Positions 60,062 through 64,000 of a stretch of 64,000 bases of DNA are shown here, one piece after another. The stretch's first letter is position 1, and each line of letters opens with the position of its first letter. A model generated the notes under the pieces. The model saw nothing but the letters and a program-made list of their open reading frames with translations. It ran no database searches and had not been told where the DNA came from. Source of the stretch: Amycolatopsis methanolica 239 (lineage in GTDB: Bacteria; Actinomycetota; Actinomycetes; Mycobacteriales; Pseudonocardiaceae); contig NZ_CP009110.1 of NCBI RefSeq assembly GCF_000739085.1, positions 5,022,001 to 5,086,000 of the forward strand. Direction: 5' to 3'. A program made the translations under genes and the position numbers.

Positions 60062-61177
60062 TCAGTCCGCCGAGTGCATGATCACGCCACGGATGTTCTT
60101 GCCGTCGCGCAGGTCCTGGTAGCCCTCGTTGACCTCTTCGAGCGAATAGCGCTTCGTGACCAGCTCGTCGAGCTTCACGTGCCCCGCCTGGTAGAGGCGC
60201 AGCAGCCGGACGATGTCGTACTGCGGGTTGGCCGATCCGAACAGCGTGCCCTTGACCGTCTTCTCGAACAGGGTCATCACGCCGCCGGACAGGTGCACCG
60301 TCAGCTTCTCCGGGTTGGCCAGTCCGGTGATGACGACCGTGCCGCCCTTGCCGATCACGTTGAACGCGTCGGTCACGACCTGCTCGTCCACGGTGCCGAC
60401 GGTGATCAGCGCCTGGTCGGCCATCTGGCCCCAGGTCAGCTCCGCCACCTTCGCCGCCGCCTCGTCGGCCGAGGCGAACGCGTGCGTGGCGCCCAGTTCC
60501 AGCGCCTTTTCGCGCTTGAACGCGACAGGGTCGACCGCGATCACGTTCGCGGCGCCGGCGTGCGCCGCGCCCTGTACCGCGTTGATGCCGATCCCGCCGA
60601 TTCCGTACACGACGCACGTGTCGCCCGCGCGCACGCCGCCCGCGTAGTTGGCCGACGCCCAGCCGGTCGGCACACCGCAGCCCACCAGCACCGCGGTCTC
60701 CAGCGGCAGCCAGTCGTCCACCTTCACCACGGAGTGCTGGGAGATCGTGGCGCGCTCGGAGAACGTGCCGAGCATGCACATCGCACCGTAGTCGGTGCCG
60801 CCGCGGTGGAAGCGGAAACTGCCGTCCGGCATGCCACCGTCGAGGATCGTCGCGCCCATGTCGCACAGGTTCGACCGGCCGGTGGCGCAGTAGCGGCACG
60901 TGCCGCAGTTCGGGATGAACGAGCACACCACGTGGTCACCGGGCTTGACCTTGGTGACGCCCGGCCCGACGTCTTCGATGACGCCGGCGCCCTCGTGCCC
61001 GCCCACGATCGGGAACCGCGGCACGAGGTCGTTGTCGATCAGGTGCAGGTCCGAGTGGCACAGCCCGGCGGCCGTGTACTTGATCAGGACCTCACCTTCG
61101 CGTGGGCCGTCGAGCTCGAGTTCCTCGATCTCGAACGGCTTGCCCGCGGAGTGCAGGACAGCGGCCTTGGTCTTCAC
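60062..61177 (-). CDS. NDMA-dependent (mycofactocin-linked) zinc alcohol dehydrogenase
   Basis: A 371-residue medium-chain dehydrogenase. GTG 61177 (protein start VKTKAAVLHSAGKPFEIEEL) has AGAGG six bases upstream and is preferred over GTG 61186. Motifs: AAGLCHSDLHLIDND near residue 36, GGHEGAGVIEDVGPGV near 60, SFIPNCGTCRYCATGRSNLC near 86 (structural zinc), TVVITGLANPE, and the Rossmann loop VVYGIGGIGINAVQGAAHAG near 187. It belongs to the nicotinoprotein group that keeps NAD(H) bound and passes electrons to mycofactocin or to the artificial acceptor NDMA. It follows mftE by 41 bases on the same strand, supporting the assignment. Confidence 0.87.
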   Translation of the reverse strand: MKTKAAVLHSAGKPFEIEELELDGPREGEVLIKYTAAGLCHSDLHLIDNDLVPRFPIVGGHEGAGVIEDVGPGVTKVKPGDHVVCSFIPNCGTCRYCATGRSNLCDMGATILDGGMPDGSFRFHRGGTDYGAMCMLGTFSERATISQHSVVKVDDWLPLETAVLVGCGVPTGWASANYAGGVRAGDTCVVYGIGGIGINAVQGAAHAGAANVIAVDPVAFKREKALELGATHAFASADEAAAKVAELTWGQMADQALITVGTVDEQVVTDAFNVIGKGGTVVITGLANPEKLTVHLSGGVMTLFEKTVKGTLFGSANPQYDIVRLLRLYQAGHVKLDELVTKRYSLEEVNEGYQDLRDGKNIRGVIMHSAD

Positions 61178-61218
61178 ACCGATCACCTCTTTGTGACAGG
61201 GGTCTCATGCACCGACTG

Positions 61219-61896
61219 CTACATGATGCCATCCTTGGCCACCGCCGCGGCAGCTTCAAGTAGACCGTCCGCCCATCGACGGAGGGTCGCGCGCCCCGCT
61301 TCCGCGGTCGCCCCCGCGGGGTCACCCAGCACCCCGTTCGGGCTCACCCCACGCACACCTTCGTCACGCAACCGGCCTATCAGCTCGGGCAACGGCCGCG
61401 TCGCCCCGGCTTCGAACCTGTTCACGCGCACGGCTTCCGGACGCAACGCGAGCATCACCGAGGTCTCCAACCGCCCGGCGTGCGTGTCGTCGGCCGGACC
61501 GTCCGGGCACCACGCGCGCACGTTCCGGCCCTCGTAACGCAGTTTCGCCACCGCGCGGCGCAACGGGACCGCGTTGCCACCGTGCGCGCACACCAGCAGC
61601 ACCCCGGCGAACGCGTCGGCGGAGCGCACCAGCTCGACCACGAGGAGTTCCGTGACTTCCTGACCGATCGACAGCGTGCCGGGAAAACCGGCGTGCTCCC
61701 CGCTGGAACCGTAGGGCAGCGGGGGCGCGACGACCACCTCCGGACAGGCCTCGGCGAGGCGGCGGCACAACTCGACGGCGATCTCGGTGTCCACCGTGTA
61801 CGGCAGGTGCGGACCGTGCTGCTCGGTGGCGCCCAGCGGCACGGCCAGCAGGCGGCGCTCACCGAGTTCGGGCCACGCGACGTCGGCGAGGTTCAC
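61219..61896 (-). CDS. mftE: Mycofactocin peptidase MftE (creatininase family)
   Basis: A 225-residue metallopeptidase that removes the leader part from the modified MftA peptide. GTG 61896 overlaps the mftF stop (GTGA). The protein begins VNLADVAWPELGERRLLAVP, then GATEQHGPHLPYTVDTEIAV with metal-binding E, H and D near residue 25, PPLPYGSSGEHAGFPGTLSI near 60, LLVCAHGGNAVPLRRAVAKL near 103 and HAGRLETSVMLALRPEAV near 140, all creatininase-fold marks. The C-terminus ends LLEAAAAVAKDGIM. The upstream gene is MftF, the downstream one the NDMA-type dehydrogenase. The rest of the cluster (mftA-D) would be outside the window. Confidence 0.9.
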   Translation of the reverse strand: MNLADVAWPELGERRLLAVPLGATEQHGPHLPYTVDTEIAVELCRRLAEACPEVVVAPPLPYGSSGEHAGFPGTLSIGQEVTELLVVELVRSADAFAGVLLVCAHGGNAVPLRRAVAKLRYEGRNVRAWCPDGPADDTHAGRLETSVMLALRPEAVRVNRFEAGATRPLPELIGRLRDEGVRGVSPNGVLGDPAGATAEAGRATLRRWADGLLEAAAAVAKDGIM

Positions 61897-63305
61897 AGCC
61901 GTTTCCGGATCGAGGCAGTGCCGCGCAGCGGCTCCGGTGAGGGTGGCGGTGGGCGACGGGTGGGCCAGTTTGACAGGTCGGGAATCAGCGGGCCGGGTTC
62001 CTCCTCGCGCAGGCAGCCGCGCCAAACCCCGGTGCCGTAAGCGAAATCGTCCGCGGCGCGGGCCAGCAGCCAGCGCAGCGGATCGATGTCCGGCCGGGTG
62101 CGGGCCCAGTCGAGGAGGTGGCGCGCATAGGCCAGGGCGAGGACGCGACGACCGCGCCGGGACAGCGCCAGCAACGGGACCGCGGCCGGGCCCCACGCCC
62201 CGGTGAGCGCATCGGCCAGGTACCGGCCCGCCGCGACGTGCCCGCGCAACGCGATGCCGAGTGCCTCCTTCGACGGCACGTCAAGGGGTTTCAGCTTGCG
62301 CGGCAACAGGGCCGCGGTGCCGAGCCCGATCGCCACAGCGGTTTTCGGCCGCCCGGCGGCCAGCGCGAGCCAGGCCAGCGCGGTCCAGCCGGACACCCGG
62401 ACCGGCGCGAGCGCCTGCCGCCCGTGGCGTTTCGCGAGCGGCGCGGCGGACGTGCCGTAGTCGTGGCGCTGCTTCAGCCAGGCGCGCCACGTCGTCCGCG
62501 GCTCGTGCACCACTTCGGACTCCGGCTCGTAACGCACGGATCCGCCGGCGTCGACGAGGCGCCAGATCAGGTCGACGTCCTCGCCGAACCGCAGGTCCTC
62601 GTCGAAGCCGTGGATCGCCTGCAGCGCCGAGGTTCGCACGACGAGCGCGGCGGTGGGCAGGTAGGTGATGCGGCCGCGCGGCCGGACCTGCGCCGGGGTG
62701 GCGCCCATGTCCAAAGAGGACAGCAGCCGTTCGTACCGGGACAGCGTGCCGTCGCCAGGCGCGCTGCGCACCCGCGGCGCGACGGCCACCACGGCCGGGT
62801 CCTCGAACTGCGCCAGCAGCGGCCCGAGCCAGCCCGGCTCGGGGCGGGTGTCGGCGTCGAGGAAGGCGACCAGCTCGGTGGTCACCTTGCGCCAGCCGGT
62901 GTTGCGCGCCGCCGCCGGTCCACGTGCGACGGGGTGCCGGTCGACCGCGTGCGGCACCGGCACCGCCGACCCGTCGTCGACGACGAGCGTCTCGCGCACG
63001 TCGGTCAGGCGCGACAAGAGCCCGGTGAGGCGGTCCGCGTGGTCGCGGACCGGGACCACGACGGTGACGTCCTGCGGCGTGAGCTTCGCCTCGGGGTAGA
63101 TGGGGTGGACCATCCCGGCGAGGGTGAGCTTTTCCGCCAGCCGACGGTGGTGCGGTCTGTCGCCGACAGGTGTACCACTGGCCCACTGGGCGAACAGGCG
63201 CGCGCCGGTGGCGGACAGCTTGATGATCCGCAGCGGCGAGCCGCCGACGAGGACACGCCCGCCGGCGACGGCCTTGGTGGAGGGGTCCAAGCGCAGCACC
63301 GTCAT
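61893..63305 (-). CDS. mftF: Mycofactocin glycosyltransferase MftF
   Basis: A 470-residue family 2 glycosyltransferase that adds glucose chains to mycofactocin. ATG 63305 overlaps the SDR stop (ATGA). The N-terminal 85 residues have GGRVLVGGSPLRIIKLSATG, the small domain found in MftF. The GT-A core has DVTVVVPVRDHADRLTGLLS, ETLVVDDGSAVPVPHAVDRH, FLDADTRPEPGWLGPLLAQF with the metal-binding DxD near residue 160, and FGEDVDLIWRLVDAGGSVRY near 240 (ED catalytic motif). The C-terminal part is Ala/Leu-rich and partly hydrophobic (WLALAAGRPKTAVAIGLG). It is coupled to mftE downstream. Confidence 0.9.
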   Translation of the reverse strand: MTVLRLDPSTKAVAGGRVLVGGSPLRIIKLSATGARLFAQWASGTPVGDRPHHRRLAEKLTLAGMVHPIYPEAKLTPQDVTVVVPVRDHADRLTGLLSRLTDVRETLVVDDGSAVPVPHAVDRHPVARGPAAARNTGWRKVTTELVAFLDADTRPEPGWLGPLLAQFEDPAVVAVAPRVRSAPGDGTLSRYERLLSSLDMGATPAQVRPRGRITYLPTAALVVRTSALQAIHGFDEDLRFGEDVDLIWRLVDAGGSVRYEPESEVVHEPRTTWRAWLKQRHDYGTSAAPLAKRHGRQALAPVRVSGWTALAWLALAAGRPKTAVAIGLGTAALLPRKLKPLDVPSKEALGIALRGHVAAGRYLADALTGAWGPAAVPLLALSRRGRRVLALAYARHLLDWARTRPDIDPLRWLLARAADDFAYGTGVWRGCLREEEPGPLIPDLSNWPTRRPPPPSPEPLRGTASIRKRL

Positions 63306-64000
63306 GCCGTGAAACCCCCGTCCGCGTGGACGACCGTGCCGGTGACGGCGCTCGCGTCCGGGCCGCACAGCCAGCAGACCGCGGCCGCCACCTCCTCGGG
63401 TTCGAGCAGCCGCTCGGCGAGCTGGTGCTGGGCGAACTCCTCGACGTCGTCCAGGTCGTAGAGCGCGGCGGTGGCCTGCAGCATCGGCGTCCGGGTGGAG
63501 CCGGGTGAGACGGCCGTCGCGGTGACGCCGGTGCCGCGCAGGTCCGTCGCGAGGCCGCGGATGAGCCCGACGACCGCGTGCTTGGCGGCGTTGTATCCGG
63601 CCAGCCGCCAGAGCCCGGTGTGCGCGGCGGCCGAGGCGAGGGCGACGAACCGTCCGGTGCGCGGCTGCGGGCGGCGCAGCAGGGCGGGCACCGCGGCGCG
63701 GGCGAGGTGGAAGACGCCGTCCACACCGGCGCCGAACAACGATTCCCACTCGGAATCGGTGGTCTCCCAGAGCGGCCGCCCGCCCGCCATGACCGCCGCG
63801 GCGGCGACAGCGGCGTCCAGCCCGCCGAACTCACGCTCGGCGACGGCGACGGCCTCGTCGAGGGCCCGCTGGTCACGTACGTCGGCGCCGAAGTCGAGCA
63901 CCTGGCCCGGCCACTTCGCGGCGACCTCGGCGAGCTGCTCCCGCCGCGCCAGCGGGTAACCCACCTCCGGGTCGTCGTCGGCGACGTCCACGGCGACGAC
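63302..64000 (-). CDS. Mycofactocin-coupled SDR oxidoreductase (N-terminus beyond window)
   Basis: Short-chain dehydrogenase, 233 residues visible, ending at TGA 63302 that overlaps the mftF start. Visible parts: VVAVDVADDDPEVGYPLARR, an insertion after the second strand typical of mycofactocin-linked SDRs, LDFGADVRDQRALDEAVAVA, VAAAAVMAGGRPLWETTDSE, VALASAAAHTGLWRLAGYNA with AKHAVVG (S and YxxxK catalytic residues), TAVSPGSTRTPML and VHADGGFTA. The TGxxxGIG loop lies outside the window. Such enzymes hold NAD tightly and use mycofactocin as electron acceptor. The alcohol substrate is unknown. Confidence 0.86.
   Translation of the reverse strand, partial: VVAVDVADDDPEVGYPLARREQLAEVAAKWPGQVLDFGADVRDQRALDEAVAVAEREFGGLDAAVAAAAVMAGGRPLWETTDSEWESLFGAGVDGVFHLARAAVPALLRRPQPRTGRFVALASAAAHTGLWRLAGYNAAKHAVVGLIRGLATDLRGTGVTATAVSPGSTRTPMLQATAALYDLDDVEEFAQHQLAERLLEPEEVAAAVCWLCGPDASAVTGTVVHADGGFTA

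Overview
The window is very GC-rich, about 70 percent, with strong G/C bias at third codon positions, many GTG starts, short stop/start overlaps (ATGA, GTGA, TGATG) and gene families typical of Actinobacteria: a conservon sensor kinase, DUF397/XRE pairs, an LAL regulator, PucR, ANTAR, mycofactocin and UdgX. The overall set, including a phosphofructokinase with the pyrophosphate-type active-site pair, points to a Pseudonocardiaceae chromosome close to Amycolatopsis. The genus is an inference; no rRNA is present. No tRNA, rRNA, CRISPR array, insertion sequence, prophage or origin was seen.

Layout. 1-2.5 kb: the C-terminally cut conservon sensor kinase gene (cvnA type). 3.3-7.7 kb: a probable single operon of DUF485 protein, acetate/solute:Na+ symporter, ornithine-type decarboxylase, AdoMet decarboxylase and an aminopropyltransferase-like protein. 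7.7-10.5 kb: cell-wall lytic transglycosylase and small membrane proteins. 10.6-13.6 kb: a CoA-transferase and acyl-CoA dehydrogenase pair, divergent from a TetR regulator with clear operators between them. 13.6-17.7 kb: a UvrA paralogue broken by one base, and succinate-semialdehyde dehydrogenase. 17.7-18.1 kb: a structured repeat island. 18.1-23.2 kb: regulators (LAL-type LuxR, DUF397, a frameshifted XRE/DUF5753). 23.2-31.2 kb: central metabolism (thioesterase II, pyruvate kinase, PPi-type phosphofructokinase, DAHP synthase with an aromatic leader peptide) and a GH18 chitinase under DasR-like boxes. 31.4-37.8 kb: housekeeping and lipid functions.

37.8-43.3 kb holds topoisomerase IB followed by a redox-looking neighbourhood: MTQ2-like methyltransferase, CDGSH Fe-S protein, heme-oxygenase-like diiron protein, GCS2 carboxylate-amine ligase and an FAD oxidoreductase with a Rieske tail. 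43.5 kb: a LigD-like phosphoesterase fused to a ligase domain without its lysine. 44.7-50.2 kb: a tight four-gene operon of ATP-grasp enzyme, CocE hydrolase, HSL esterase and an atypical P450. 50.2-56 kb: hemerythrin, UdgX, SRPBCC protein, PAS-ANTAR protein, Zn-alcohol dehydrogenase, cold-shock-like protein and a PucR regulator. 56.1-58.9 kb: a Tat-exported molybdenum hydroxylase pair. 59.2-60 kb: a non-coding minisatellite of about 23-bp units. 60-64 kb: part of a mycofactocin locus (NDMA-type alcohol dehydrogenase, mftE, mftF, coupled SDR).

The best candidates for undescribed biology are the CDGSH/diiron/Rieske cluster, the ATP-grasp/hydrolase/P450 operon, and the leader peptide with consecutive Tyr-Phe-Trp-Phe codons and four alternative stem segments ahead of DAHP synthase. 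Three genes are broken: two by single-base changes in short homopolymers, which may be assembly errors, and one by an internal deletion.
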